DNA from: Salvia splendens
Taxonomy: Eukaryota; Streptophyta; Magnoliopsida; Lamiales; Lamiaceae
Assembly (NCBI RefSeq): GCF_004379255.2
Contig: NC_056033.1
Coordinates: 23,614,209-23,678,208 of the forward strand
Direction of reading: 5' to 3'
Length of the DNA stretch: 64,000 nt
Part shown: in pieces, positions 1 to 11,537 of the stretch
How the letters are laid out: each line of letters starts with the position of its first letter
Position numbering within the stretch: position 1 is the first letter of the stretch
The notes under the pieces: model-generated
Database searches by the model: none
Seen by the model: the letters and a program-made list of their open reading frames with translations, nothing else
Told to the model about the DNA's origin: nothing
Made by a program: the position numbers and the translations under genes

Positions 1-584
1 TAAGTTTTGGAGTACACTATTAAAGCTAATTACCTACCTCGGTTTAAATTTGAGTGTACCATATGATCTAATAAATCTTTTGACCATCACATTCCACAAA
101 TATGCAAGCCGAGATGTTTAAAATGACAATACTACTATTTTCATCGGATACCACAAATATGCAAACCTGAGACATTGTTTGCAGTTTGATCGATAAATAT
201 ATAAATGGATTCAATTGATATGAAATAGGTTGTTTATGGTTAAATTCGTTTATTTTTATAATAATATTAAATCTATTTAAAAATTAAAATTTTTAAAATT
301 TAATGTAAAATTAATAAAATAAAAAATAGAAAAAAAGTGTATTAGTAGAAAAGGGTCATTGGAGAAAGAAGATTACTAAAGTAATGTTTCAGTTTTTAAA
401 ATACAGACAAAAATGAAAAAAAAATCCATTTAAAGAAATGGAGGAAGTATTTACTAAAACGAAAATAATTTGAAATTTAATCAGATTATTCATCAAATAC
501 TGGTGAAATGTAAATTTAAAACATATATCCTATTTCTTTAATTCATTTCCTTTTCCGATATTCAACCAAACGGCACCTTCGATC
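1..584. other. Upstream intergenic, AT-rich
   Basis: I see no gene here. A short phrase (CACAAATATGCAA) occurs twice, near 96 and 151. The last ~60 bases lead directly into the first ATG of the GIY-YIG gene and must hold its promoter and 5' UTR; no convincing TATA box at a fixed distance could be picked out. Confidence 0.5.
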
Positions 585-3274
585 ATGGCGACGCCATTGT
601 CGAGAACATTCAGATCAGTGAAACCCCATTCAAATACTGTTCTTCCCTTTGCCAAAACACCCATTTCATCTGAATTCCCACCAATTATTTTGCCCCAAGT
701 CAAATCTCCGGAGAAACCCTCATCACCCGCTACAACATCTCCACCTAAGAATCCTTGGACTGTTTATCTAATCCTCTCCACCAATCCGCCCATCAAGACT
801 TATGTCGGTGTCACCAATAATTTCTCTCGCCGGTATTACATTCTCCTCTCCACCTTCACTTTGGTATAATCTACAATTTATGATAAAAATTTTGAATTTA
901 TTTCTTGTTTTAATCTATAATTTGATTGGAATTTTTTCGATTTTCACCATGTGATTGTTTAGTCTGTATAAGATAATAGATGTGTATATAAACATCTCTG
1001 TTATATATCCTTCTTACCATTAATTGGTGTATTTTTAGTGTCTGTCGTCAGTGAATTTTGTGTAATTTTAGGCAAATTCATTGTGTTTTTGTGTTGATTG
1101 AAGTTTTGAAAAAAAACCTAGCTCAATTAGAATAATTGGGACTTTTATTAGCCTGATAATAGATGTGCATATAAACATCACTGTTGTATATCCTTCTTCT
1201 TGCCATTAGTTGGTGCATAATTAAGTGTCTGTCATCAGTGAATTTTTTGTTAATTTAATCTCTATCTCCTGAAAGGTATCTTGTGATTTGTAAGTGTTGA
1301 TTGAAGTTTTGAGAAAACCCTAGCTCAATTAGCACAAATGGGAATTTTATTAGCCTGATAAATGCCAGTGTGTTAGTTCTTTAGGATATGTGTCTAGTGC
1401 TAAGATGTTCCTTTCGCTGAGTTTTTCTCTTTTCTAGCTTGAAACAGCACAACGGAGAGTTAATAGGTGGCGCAAAAGCCTCGACTGCTGGAAGGCCGTG
1501 GACTTGTGCATGTCTTATACAGGGATTTGCGGATAAATGTAAAGGTAACTAAGCCATTTAAGAGTCATTGAAAGATCACTCGGAAATATCTGCAATGTTG
1601 GTGCTGCAACTTTGTTATCCTTTTACAGTGAAATTCATTCTATTCTAACAAAAATCCGCAGTGGTATTCACATATTCGTTTTACTAGTGCAATGGATTTT
1701 CTACACTCTTCTAGAATCTAGACAATAAAGCTTCATCTATCGTGACCGTTTAATTTAGTGAAAATATGTACTTGAGGAATGTAGTGCAAGTGCTCTATTA
1801 TCTTCCTGACGGTCTTCCGTTTCTGCCTGAGTTTACTGTACTCATAAGTGATAACAATATATGTCATTCAGACCATATTAAATCATATGAACGATGTTCC
1901 TCCAGAAAAAAAAAGAAAGCTTTTTTATATTCAAACTCAGTGATTAGCATTTCAATCTTATTTGGATGTTGAAGTTTTAGTTACAAAACCCGTTGGATGT
2001 TTAAGTTCAACAATAGGGCATTGTAGTTTTTTATACTATAGGAAGTCTATTTGTTTGCACTTTGTAGTGCACGTATATCCTCAACCATGGTAGTTTAAAC
2101 TTATAGCTAGCCCACATAACAGTTTGACCTGGAGAAGGATGCATAAAGGTTAAACATGGAGCTATGTTTTCTTTACGCAACAATTTTTCTATGTCAATCT
2201 CTTCAGGCAGACCTTTTGCTCCCATCTTATATCTTGTAGTTCTGTCTTATTGTTGAGATTGTGTGTGCTTCTGCTTGCCGTTGTGGTTGTGTTCCTTTTA
2301 TAAGTAATGAGCTACCACTTTCAATTTTCAAATAAATTATAAGCTCATTGTTCCTTTTCTATTCAATCCATAAACTTTCCTTATATAGGTTTAGAAATAA
2401 CAAGCATATCAAGATATGATATGTGCGTTTACAAACCAAATAACAAAAACGAATATTTTACTTTCATGAGAAAAGTATGAGGAATTATAATACTCCTATA
2501 TCATAAGCGATCACTTGCACAGTCGACACTATGTACTGCTTTACCAGCTTTAGTGCAGAGTGTGTTTTACTTGCTATCTTTTTTTGTTTGTGGGAATTAT
2601 TCTTATGTCTAATGTATAACTCAGACAAGATGGGTGATGCAGTCTCCTGACTTATCACAAAGCAATGTCTAAATTTCTCCAGTTATGACACACTTATGTC
2701 TAAAACTGATGGGAATGTGGTATGAGGAAAAGTCATATATAAAGATGGCGCAACAAATACTACTACTTGCTAACACATAGCGACTAGATATACTTTAAAC
2801 TGCTAAAATGGTCTTTTAGAGCGTGGAACATGCATACCCTTTTAAGAGGACTTTAGTTCTTTGTAGGTACTTCTCAAAGTTGAGAGTCGAGTATTTTAGA
2901 GTTTTAATAGGACACATTACGAATTAGGTTTCCCTAGAATAATCCCTTGAACTATGTAACATACAGATGCTTTTAACTCTATCTTTGCCATCTCTATCAC
3001 TATACTTTTATTCGACGCATGTGTATATGCATCCTATCATGTATTGACTAGTAACACGGTCATTTCCACACATGTTGATGTAGCTTATCAATTTGAAGCA
3101 AAGTGGAAAAGCATCTCAAAAAAATTGCCGCGGAAAAGAAGTGGCAAGAATCAGGAGCAAGCAGAGAATTCGCAGCACTTGCTATTACAACATAGATATG
3201 CAGCTCTAAATCAACTCAGGGATTTCATTTATTGCAGTGATTTGGATATCAACTGGCACTTGGATCCGACATAA
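585..3274 (+). CDS. Small GIY-YIG domain nuclease (SLX1-like fold), three exons
   Basis: Exons read as 585-832, 1438-1544 and 3084-3274, all with GT-AG borders and matching phases, giving about 181 residues. Exon 1 codes a basic, Ser-rich leader (about 50 residues, a possible organelle transit peptide) and then the GIY-YIG core start: WTVYLILS...KTYVGVTNNFSRR. Exon 2 continues LKQHNGEL and GRPWTCACLIQGF, the usual second half of the catalytic domain. Exon 3 codes FEAKWK, LPRKR and LLQHRYAAL, the conserved C-terminus of this plant family. GIY-YIG proteins cut DNA in a metal-dependent way; SLX1-type members resolve branched DNA. The short length, with no zinc finger after the nuclease domain, fits the small plant members (At5g43210-like) better than true SLX1 subunits. 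The splice joins are my reading and need a transcript. No disrupting mutation was seen. An overlapping ORF at 2031-2225 on the other strand lies in intron 2 and is not supported. Confidence 0.82.
972..1363. repeat. Tandem duplication inside intron 1 of the GIY-YIG gene
   Basis: Two direct copies of a ~185-205 bp unit, one starting near 972 and the other near 1155. Both begin GATAATAGATGTG and share a CTAGCTCAATTAG phrase before the end. The copies differ by scattered substitutions and small indels, so the duplication is not recent. Confidence 0.8.
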
Positions 3275-3739
3275 TTCGTTAACTATAACAAACTTCAAGT
3301 TGAGTTCGTTGGTCAGATACACCACAGCTCTAAGCGGAATAATACTCTGGATTAAACAGATTTAGTTGAACTATAACTTATGATTAACTCTCAGGAACAT
3401 TATTTTATCTCTTACTTTATTCTCACTACTTCATTCAGTTTTCTACTTTATTCTCTCTACTTCTCTATCTCTCTATCATTTTATCTACTTTATTACCTAC
3501 ACATTTAATACACTAAACAAGTTCATGCCATAAAGAAATGTCTCTACTTTACCACAACATTTGACGTTTACCGGGAATTTCCATTAGCAAGACGATTAGA
3601 TGTAAGAGAGGTTGCATAAAAAGATGGCAAACATGATTTTGTACCAGAGGCATCCCAATCTAACATCTAAGACATACTAGGAGACACAACCAGCACATCT
3701 ACAAAGGTATATGCAACAGGAGTAAATGAAGAAGTTGGT
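3275..3739. other. Downstream of the GIY-YIG gene; no gene seen
   Basis: Contains the 3' UTR of the upstream gene and a pyrimidine-rich stretch (about 3400-3490, repeated TTATTCTCTCTACTT-like phrases) that resembles the interior of Stowaway-type MITEs, but I could not define element ends. Confidence 0.4.
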
Positions 3740-4146
3740 GTGGTAAACGTTGTGTTGTTAATTAAATTTGGTCAGCCAAACTTCTTCCAATTTTTATGGA
3801 CTCATGGTTTGAACAACCACAATGATTACATAGCCGGTCATGAAGCCCACGACCTTGACCACAGCCATGGCCACACCCACCATACGAACCTCGACTGCGA
3901 GCACACATAGTTGAATTTATCAAAAAAGTTGTATTTGGTACGACTAGTAGACACGAAGAATTCGAACATGACTTAGAAGGGCTAGCAGAAACATAAGACC
4001 AAAGCATATAGCTGGACACATTGAACTTAATGGTGGTTCCTATAGACGATCTAGAATTAGACATGATAACAAAGAGTACATGCAAATGCTAAGCACGTAA
4101 CCAAAAGTCGTAGAATGGCTAGCAGCTGTAGCTGGAGAGTTGTAGC
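3740..4146 (-). pseudogene. Copia-type gag remnant (N-terminus joined to zinc knuckle)
   Basis: On the minus strand, a frame from about 4085 down to 3762 starts with a Copia Gag-like opening (MSNSRSSIGTTIKFNVSSYM) and, after far too short a middle, runs into a Gly/Arg-rich stretch and CNHCGCSNHESIK. That resembles a CCHC knuckle with the last Cys lost. Family knowledge: Copia Gag is about 200-300 residues before the knuckle, so a large internal deletion is implied. Upstream on this strand the relic continues across the gypsy insertion into 9345-9560. Too decayed to function; the class assignment is moderate. Confidence 0.5.
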
Positions 4147-4336
4147 TGTGACATCCGTGACCCAAATCATACATTATATTGCATAATTACATATTTTATT
4201 ATATATATATATTAGTTATGTAAATGTGTATGTGTGCTTAATACTAAGAGTCTTGTGCATGGAAAATGTGTGCATGAGATTTAAAGTAATATGTAGTGAG
4301 AATATAGAAAGAAAAGAAAGTAACTCCTTGTATTAA

Positions 4337-4434
4337 TTTAGCTTATGAGGCAAGCTTCGTACTTAGCTTACGAGGTAAGCTTCGTATTTAGCTTACGAGG
4401 TAAGCTTCGTACTTAGCTTATGAAGTAAGCTTCG
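4337..4434. repeat. Four-copy ~24-bp tandem repeat in the LTR (second set at 8168-8264)
   Basis: Unit approximately TTAGCTTACGAGGTAAGC followed by TTCGTA, four copies in a row in each LTR. Each unit contains two AGCTT/AAGCT half-sites in inverted order, so single units can fold back. It sits just upstream of the presumed TATA box, the normal place of LTR enhancer repeats. Confidence 0.85.
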
Positions 4435-4885
4435 GTAAATATATATAAAGGAGTTGAAAGAGGTTAAAAAAAGGAGGGGGGAAGAGAGAAATCCTACACT
4501 TATGAATTTTTGAGAAGATCAAGGAACGTAGATCAAGAAACAGGGACAAGGGCACGGCTTGATTATCTGTCCTAATCAGGTGTGTATAAATCACACTTTT
4601 AGTTTTACATGTGTTATGTGCTTGATTGTTATATGTTGAATTGGAATAAATTATGTGATAATATGGTTGAAATTGATATGATTATGAATTATTTGATTTT
4701 GATGGTCGAATATGATATGAATATTTGATTGTTGAAATGGACATGTTTGTTTAGATATATTGGATAATTTTATGGAATATGATATGGATATGTTATTGGT
4801 GCAAAGGATATGTTTATGATACCGATTATGTGAATCATTAGATTAAAGAGGATCTGTGACAGCCTTGTACTGGATCTGAAATTTT

Positions 4886-4980
4886 AGAGGGACCTATGAG
4901 TCCAAATACAGAGGGACCTTCGGGTCAAATACAGAGGGACCTATGAGTCCAATTACAGAGAGACCTTCGGGTCATAGAGG
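4886..4980. repeat. Alternating GAGGGACC repeats in the LTR (second set at 8718-8811)
   Basis: Four units of ~24 bp, each AGAGGGACC or AGAGAGACC followed alternately by TATGAGTCC and TTCGGGTC. They lie in the transcribed half of the LTR and are conserved between the two LTRs. The role is unknown. Confidence 0.8.
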
Positions 4981-5451
4981 AATCCCGGGCAGATACCAGA
5001 CTTGACTGTTACAGAATAATAAACTGAATAGAGTGGCATATGCATATGAATATGAAATGGTTTGTTTTTAAAGTATGTTATATATTGTTTCTGATTATAT
5101 GTATTGATAAAAGAATATGTTTGATGTTTGTATCATGTAAGATAACAGTAAAGTTTTGACTGACGTGGGTCATAGGAACTCCACATGTTATCAGGTTCGG
5201 CGGTTGACGCATATTAGCAACCTTCTCTTTCTCATCATTTTTGCATGTAGAAAAATGTGTAGTATATAGAGTGGTGAGAGGGTTCCACTACTTTACAAGA
5301 TATTTTGAAATATGTATCGGATAAGTGTTGGTTTGAACTTATATTATATGGGTGTTCTATGAATTATACACGTGTATTGATTGTTTTTATGATAATGGAT
5401 TTATTTATTAAAAGAGTATACGTCAGAGGGGTTGAGGTATGACAGTTTAGG

Positions 5452-5464
5452 TGGTATCAGAGCA
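5452..5464 (+). other. Primer-binding site (initiator Met tRNA)
   Basis: TGGTATCAGAGCA, seven bases inside the 5' LTR, is the standard plant PBS complementary to the 3' end of tRNA-iMet. It primes minus-strand cDNA synthesis. Confidence 0.92.
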
Positions 5465-7962
5465 GGGATAAGGATCCCGCTGGGACATTGCATCCATGCA
5501 TTGCATATGATACGTATTGGTTATAAGTGTCATTTGCATTTGTATTGTCATGAACATGTCTCACTGAGGAGAGAAGGGTCAGCCGCCCTGCATCGTCAAT
5601 TAATTATAGAAACATCTCATATACATATTGCATCATATGGTGACTTCCAGTAAATACATGGACCAATGATGAGTCAAAGAGGTAGAAACATTAAACAGCA
5701 CCGAAAAGTGGAATTGTTGACTTGATGATACTACTGATACGCTCGAGGCTGAGATATGGTTGAAAAGGTTAGAACATGTGTTCAATCAGATGAGTAGGAT
5801 GTCATAGTAGCATTACACAGTGTCTCTTCCTTGAAGCAATACTTACTATTGGTGAGAAACAGTCCCACAATCTATGATACAACCTCTGGTACTCAGTTCA
5901 GACGATTTTCCTAGAGAATTTAATGATAAATATATGCAAGAAGTGTATTGTGATGATGAAGTAAAGAGAGATTCTGTCTTTAAACAAGAACTATGTTTAT
6001 TGTTGATTACGAGCTGACATTGTTTCAGTATACACGGTTTATCTAGACTACGTGGTGCGAGTTAATTCAGTTGAGCTGCCAGCGAATATTGATTCTCTTG
6101 TTCATACACAAATTTGATATTATCACGGGTATAAATTGGTTGTCACTTCATCGAACTAAGACAGCTTGCCATGTTAAAGAAATGGTAATATAATCATCGA
6201 GAGGAGATCGAGTGATATTTAATGGTATCGACCAATTGCAACTTGTCTTATATTAGCTACATCAACTTTTCAATTTATTCGAAGTGGAAATCTCTATGGA
6301 TTATCACTTGATCAAGAGACAAACTTCACTATTGAGTTACTACCAGGTACTGCATTTATTTATATTCACCATTATCAAATGTCTTCATTAGAATTTCAGG
6401 AGTTTAAGAAACAGTTACTTGTCAGACAAGAGATATGTATGACTCCATGTTTTACCTAGAGATTACTAATATTAATTTTGAAGAAGAAAGACGACACACT
6501 GCGACATTATATACACTATTGGAAGTCGAATCAAGTGACTGTGAAGAATAAATATCTATTACCGAGAATAGAAGACTTATTTGATCAATTTCAAGGTATG
6601 CAACTGTTTTCGAGTATTGATTTTCGATCAAGATACCATCAGTTGAAGATAGCTAAAGAGAATATTGCAGAGACATCATTTTAAACTCAGTATGACCATT
6701 ATGAGTTTTGGTTATGCCTTTCAAATTAACTATTGCACCTATAATTATTTATGGCATTGATGAACAAAGTCTCTCAACCATTCCTATATCACTTAGTGAT
6801 TATTTTTATTGACTTACTATTATATTTCACGAAGTACAGATGGGCATGTTAATCTCTTGCAGTCAGTGTTACAAGTTTTGCGAGATAAACATCTTATTGC
6901 AAGGTTGGGTAAGTGTGAGTCTAGCTAAATCATATGGTATTATTGGGACACATGGTATCAAGTTGAAGAATAGAAATGGATATACAGAATATTGAAGTAT
7001 TTGTCAACTGAAAATGATTTTCGATTATGGTTGAATTGATGAAGAAGTTATTACGGAAAAGTTCTCCTCTTATATGGAGTGAAGCATGTCAAAACCGTTT
7101 TGATGAGTGGAAGCATTGATTGACTATGTCTATATTGGTTATTTCCACAGGTACATGATATTATGTTATTTACAGTAATGCACTGCAACATGGATTTGAT
7201 TTTCTTCTATTAAAAAAAATGGAAAGTTTATTGCTTATGCGTCAAGGACAATCACGAGTACATGAAGCTTCTTATTCTATTTCTGATCTAGATTTAGCAG
7301 TGTGGTTTTCCTTCGAAGATTTGGCATTATTATTTGTATGGAGGACTACGTCGAATTCTGGTTGATCACGAGAGTTTGAAATATTTGAAGAGTAAGAAGG
7401 AGTTGAATATGAGACTAAGACATTGGATGGAGTTTCTTAAAGAATATGATTGCACCATCGAATACCATCTTAAGAGGTGAATGTTGTTACAGATACTTTG
7501 AGTTACAAGTCCAGCAGAGTGAGCACACCTATGCAAATAACATCATTATTAAAGTATTATTAGTGGTCGAAGATGAAGAAGAGAGTCGTAGAGTTTGTTT
7601 CAAGGTGTTGATATATCAACAGGTTAAAGCAGAACAGTGTGTACCTACAGGTTTGTTGAAGCCTTTACCTATTCTAGTCTCAAAATGAGAACACATAACC
7701 ATAAATTTTGGTACAGAGTCACCGATAGTACATTTCTCACCTATAAGATGGCGTTGTTCGTTATATCACTTAGCTGAAAGGTATGCGAAAGATGCAGCAC
7801 AATTATATGGTATTCTATCTTTTATGTCTAGAGTTCCGCAATTCACTATCTATGGAGACATGATTACATTTTAGTAATATTTTTTTTCACCAACAGAAAG
7901 ATGGTAAGACAGAGAGAATTATACAGATGTTAGAAAGAAATGAATTTTGCGGACAAAATTCT
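5465..7962 (+). pseudogene. Decayed gypsy gag-pol
   Basis: Fragments in the usual gypsy order can be read in shifting frames. They are a Gag piece (IWLKRLEHVFNQM-like, ~5750), a protease-RT linker (INWLSLHRTKTACHV-like, ~6125), reverse transcriptase (RIEDLFDQFQG...FSSIDFRSRYHQLKI, 6478-6684), RNase H (DHESLKYL...RHWMEFLKEYDC, ~7360-7460), and integrase pieces (QQVKAEQ...TGLLKPLPI at ~7617-7680, then AKDAAQLYGI and KTERIIQMLE near 7780-7930). The YxDD active site of RT falls in a corrupted stretch near 6800 and the integrase core is mostly deleted. This order (RT-RNase H-integrase) is what separates gypsy from Copia. Many stops and deletions; not functional. Confidence 0.85.
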
Positions 7963-7978
7963 TAAAGAGGGGAAGATT
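7963..7978 (+). other. Polypurine tract
   Basis: AAAGAGGGGAAGATT lies directly before the 3' LTR, the expected primer for plus-strand DNA synthesis. Confidence 0.85.
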
Positions 7979-9344
7979 TGTGACATCCGTGACCCAAATC
8001 ATACATTATATTGCATAATTACATATTTTATTATATATATATTAGTTATGTAAATGTGTATGTGTGCTTAATACTAAGTGTCTTGTGCATGGAAAATGTG
8101 TGCATGAGATTTAAAGTAATATGTAGTGAGAATAGGGAAAGAAAAGAAAGTAACTCCTTGTATTAATTTAGCTTATGAGGTAAGCTTCGTATTTAGCTTA
8201 CGAGGTAAGCTTCGTATTTAGCTTACGAGGTAAGCTTCGTACTTAGCTTATGAAGTAAGCTTCGGTAAATATATATATAAAGGAGTTGAAAGAGGTTAAA
8301 AAAAGAAGGGGGGAAGAGAGGAATCCTACACTTATGAATTTTTTAGAAGAACAAGGAACGTAGATCAAGAAACAGGGACAAGGGCACGGCTTGATTATCT
8401 GTCCTAATCAGGTGTGTATAAATCACACTTTTAGTTTTACATGTGTTATGTGCTTGATTGTTATATGTTGAATTGGAATAAATTATGTGATTATATGGTT
8501 GAAATTGATATGATTATGATTTATTTGATTTTGATGGTCGAATATGATATGAATATTTGATTGTTGAAATGGACATGCTTGTTTAGATATATTGGATAAT
8601 TTTATGGAATATGATATGGATATGTTATTGGTGCAAAGGATATGTTTATGATACCGATTATGTGAATCATTGGATTAAAGAGGATCTGTGACAGCCTTGT
8701 ACTGGATCTGAAATTTTAGAGGGACCTATGAGTCCAAATACAGAGGGACCTTCGGGTCAAATACAGAGGGACCTATGAGTCCAATTACAGAGAGACCTTC
8801 GGGTCATAGAGGAATCCCGGGCAGATACCAGACTTGACTGTTACAGAATAATAAACTGAATAGAGTGGCATATGCATATGAATATGAAATGGTTTGTTTT
8901 TAAAGTATGTTATATATTGTTTCTGATTATATGTATTGATAAAAGAATATGTTTGATGTTTGTATCATGTGAGATTGAAGGTGAAAATTTATATATACTG
9001 AGTTGTGGCTCATATAAACCACTAAATTTTTCAGGATTAAGATAACAGTAAAGTTTTGACTGACGTGGGTCATAGGAACTCCACATGTTATCAGGTTCGG
9101 CGGTTGACGCATATTGGCAACCTTCTCTTCCTCATCATTTTTGCATGTAGAAAAATGTGTAGTATATAGAGTGGTGAGAGGGTTCCACTACTTTACAAGA
9201 TATTTTGAAATATGTATCGGATAAGTGTTGGTTTGAACTTATATTATATGGGTGTTGTATGAATTAGACACGTGTATTGATTGTTTTTATGATAAGGGAT
9301 TTATTTATTAAAAGAGTATACGTCAGAGGGGTTGAGGTGTGACA
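7979..9344 (+). repeat. 3' LTR of the gypsy element
   Basis: 1366 bp, TG...CA, followed at once by the GTAGC target duplication. It keeps the ~68-bp segment that the 5' LTR has lost. Differences from the 5' LTR are otherwise few, which suggests a fairly recent insertion despite the ruined interior. Confidence 0.93.
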
Positions 9345-9545
9345 GTAGCAGCGAGTGGCAGAGAAAATAACCTTTATTTTTAATCAGCACAGCATAACAG
9401 AGAAGCAACAGAAGAAAAGAACAATTGTAGCAATAACAACTAAAACTAGCAACTGTAGCTAGAGAGTTGTAGCAGCGAGTGGCAGAGAAAATAACCTTTA
9501 TTTTTAATCAACACAACATAACAGAGAAGTAGCATAGTAGAAGAG
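9345..9545. repeat. Old ~124-bp tandem duplication (insertion site of the gypsy element)
   Basis: GTAGCAGCGAGTGGCAGAG plus AAAATAACCTTTATTTTTAATCA occurs at 9345 and again at 9469. The sequence in front of the second copy (CTGTAGCTAGAGAGTTGTAGC) matches the sequence in front of the gypsy insertion (4125-4146). The gypsy element therefore split the first unit. On the minus strand this looks like the leader or LTR of the Copia relic at 3740-4146. Confidence 0.75.
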
Positions 9546-10200
9546 AAGAAACCCTAATGTTTTTTTATTATTTTCAAGACTAAACTAGCGACGGATTCAA
9601 ATCTACTCTAGTACCATATTAATTTTATTGAATCATAGTAATATTTATAATTTAAAAAATATAAATTATATTTTAGTCCATATTTCAAATTTATTGAAAC
9701 ATAGTAATTTTTATATTTAAAAATACCATAAAAATAGGAACTTTTTGCATCTACTATTACCGAAATGATTCATTTTAATTGTTGGGGTTTATCAGCCGTA
9801 AAAGGCATGCATGTTCCACACTCTAAAGGAACTACACGAAATGATTCATCTTCAACCCATCTCCAATTTCCAGTTGTCAGCATTTTATCATCCAACCTAT
9901 CCTTAGCATGTCTTAATTTCCACATCATTATCTCTATAATTCATTTTAATTGTTGATGTTTATCAAATATAAAATAACATCAAAATAAGTTTGAAGAAAA
10001 CAATATAGAAAAAACCATAATACATTAAAATAAAAAAAATCTACAATTTTAAAAAAATGTACAAGCCTGTTCCATTACTTGTGGGCAACATCCCTATTAT
10101 ACCCAGCATCCCCACCAGCGTCAGGCTTCCCTATCATTCCCATTGGCCCAAGCAAGCGTCGACCCAACAATTCGCAATAGCAAGTGACTGAGGTAGAGTG
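9546..10200. other. AT-rich intergenic; no gene seen
   Basis: A short phrase (AATGATTCATTTTAATTGTTG-like) recurs at 9763 and 9938. The stretch 10085-10200 on the minus strand reads as a degenerate continuation of the PIF ORF1 remnant next door. Confidence 0.4.
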
Positions 10201-10204
10201 TAGT

Positions 10205-10354
10205 TCATCCTATTGGACCGACCCTCGGGTTGAGCTGTCTGCCGACATCGACATAACTGCCTTGGAAAAATGGTGAGCTGCCGCCCTGGAACGGAGAGTA
10301 GCCGCCGGGGAATGTTGATTCGCCGGTGTTTGAGAAGTCGTTATCAAGATTCAT
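10205..10354 (-). pseudogene. PIF/Harbinger ORF1 (MYB/SANT-like partner) N-terminal remnant
   Basis: A minus-strand frame starting at 10354 reads MNLDNDFSNTGESTFPGGYSPF and then further Gly/Phe/Pro-rich residues before a stop. Plant PIF/Harbinger elements carry a second gene for a MYB/SANT-like protein that helps the transposase bind DNA, and many of these start with a similar Asn/Gly/Phe/Pro-rich segment. The SANT-like part is missing here; a fragment of that domain from another copy lies at 18236-18456. Assignment by resemblance only. Confidence 0.4.
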
Positions 10355-10545
10355 TCTTTTGTAAGAGAGAAAATTGAGAGAGAGGTGTGAAGATGCATAT
10401 AGGGGTGGGAAAAAAATGAAAAAGAAATGGAAAATCAAGATCGGTGGCCAAGATGCCCACTTTCCATATTTGGAAATAAATTCCTTTCTCATCTCTCCTC
10501 ATAAATGGATATGAACTTTTTTATGGAACGGACAAAAAAAGAAAA

Positions 10546-10724
10546 TATACTCCCTTCGTTCCAAGGAAGACAACCCCTTCTTTGGGCGGTACGTGATTTT
10601 ATGCAACTTTATTTTGTGTGTTAAGTGGAGAGAATAAAGTAAGAGGAAGAGAATAAAGTAGAGATAAAGTGAGTCATCTTTAATGAGAGGTGAAGTAGTA
10701 TATTTAGGAGGGACGAGGAATATA
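10546..10724. mobile_element. Stowaway-like MITE
   Basis: Starts TACTCCCTTCGTTCC and ends near GGAGGGACGAGGAATA, the familiar Stowaway (Tc1/mariner) termini with TA target duplication. The interior has the GAATAAAGTA purine-rich phrases typical of such elements. The exact right end is uncertain. A partial terminus of another copy (TATGGAACGGACAAAAA) abuts it on the left. Confidence 0.7.
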
Positions 10725-10786
10725 AGTTTGTCTGTAATGAGGAGTATTAGTTAGTAGTTTGTTTTTTTCCTAAACTTATATTTTTG

Positions 10787-11092
10787 TTTATTGACTAGTA
10801 AAAATGACTGAAACCGAAGACCAAGCAAGTATTCATTACGCGTTGAAAATGAATACTAGTCCTCATTTAAGCAAAATGCAGTTACTTTGAATCAACAAAC
10901 ATAGTTGGACATTGCAGGTTTTGATCCCTTCAAATCGAAGCAATTAATTGTAGTACCACATAATAATCTAATCTTGTTTAGATTGATGACGTGCGAGTGT
11001 TTTCTACTTCATTTAATTTCATAATCCAAATCATTTAGTCTTGGATCTCCTTATCCATTCAGTCAACTCCCAAATCGATCCATTTAAAAAAT
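10787..11092 (+). promoter_or_regulatory. Orphan duplicate of the kinase-gene 5' region
   Basis: Matches the 5' flank/leader of the kinase gene (18765-19041) along its length. Shared blocks in the same order and orientation include CCTCATTTAAG, GCAGTTACTTTG, ATCAACAAACATAGTTGGAC, TTTTGATCCCTTCAAAT and CATTCAGTCAACTCCCAAAT. Homology stops before the kinase start codon and no kinase sequence follows. It is either a leftover of a tandem gene duplication whose coding part was lost, or a promoter piece copied by another mechanism. Confidence 0.8.
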
Positions 11093-11099
11093 TGATGTG

Positions 11100-11251
11100 T
11101 TAGAATTAGAGGGGGAATAAAGTAAGAATGAGGAAGAAAGTAAAGTATATTTGAGAAAATAAAGTTTTTGTCATAAAAAAGAAATGACTCAGCTACCATA
11201 GGACAATCAAAAAAAGAATATGACCAAACTATTCTGGGACGGAGGGAGTAC
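11100..11251. mobile_element. Stowaway-like MITE, right portion
   Basis: Ends TTCTGGGACGGAGGGAGTA at 11233-11251 and has MITE-like interior (GAATAAAGTAAGAATGAGGAAG), but no matching left terminus was found. It may have been truncated when it joined the promoter duplicate. Confidence 0.6.
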
Positions 11252-11537
11252 TATGTATATGGAAATTAATTTTTATAATTTAGAAAATATAAATTGTATT
11301 TTAGTCCATATTTCAATTTTATTGAAAGGCAGTAAAAATTTTATATTTAAAAAATGTTTTTTTCCCAAAAAAAATAGAAATCAATCACTTATGATAGAAC
11401 AACCTAAAATATAAAGTTGATCAATTATAGTGGGGCGGAGGAAGCTTTGTTCATTGTTCAGTTCAAAATGATGTTACTTCTTTCAAAAATGTTGATGTAA
11501 TTATTTTAAAATGATGTCATGTTAGTTTATTGAGGTT

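Larger units (their letters stand above)
4147..5444 (+). repeat. 5' LTR of the gypsy element
   Basis: 1298 bp, TG...CA. Nearly identical to the 3' LTR by eye apart from point changes and one ~68-bp segment (present at about 8972-9040 in the 3' LTR) that is missing here near 5131. It contains a four-fold AAGCTT-bearing tandem repeat (4337-4434), a TATATATAAAG promoter-like box (4440-4450) and alternating GAGGGACC repeats (4888-4980). Confidence 0.93.
4147..9344 (+). mobile_element. Ty3/gypsy LTR retrotransposon, both LTRs present, interior decayed
   Basis: Two long direct repeats (4147-5444 and 7979-9344) each start TGTGACATCC and end in TGACA. The element is bordered by a perfect 5-bp target duplication, GTAGC, at 4142-4146 and 9345-9349. 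Just inside the 5' LTR is a primer-binding site for initiator Met tRNA, and just before the 3' LTR a purine-rich tract. The interior is only ~2.5 kb, far short of the ~5 kb usual for gypsy pol, and carries many stops. It is inserted in one copy of a ~124-bp duplicated sequence of an older Copia relic. The element cannot move by itself. Confidence 0.95.

Noticed and set aside
1766..2225. Small reading frames inside intron 2 of the GIY-YIG gene
   Set aside because: No family resemblance on either strand, and they lie between well-supported exons.
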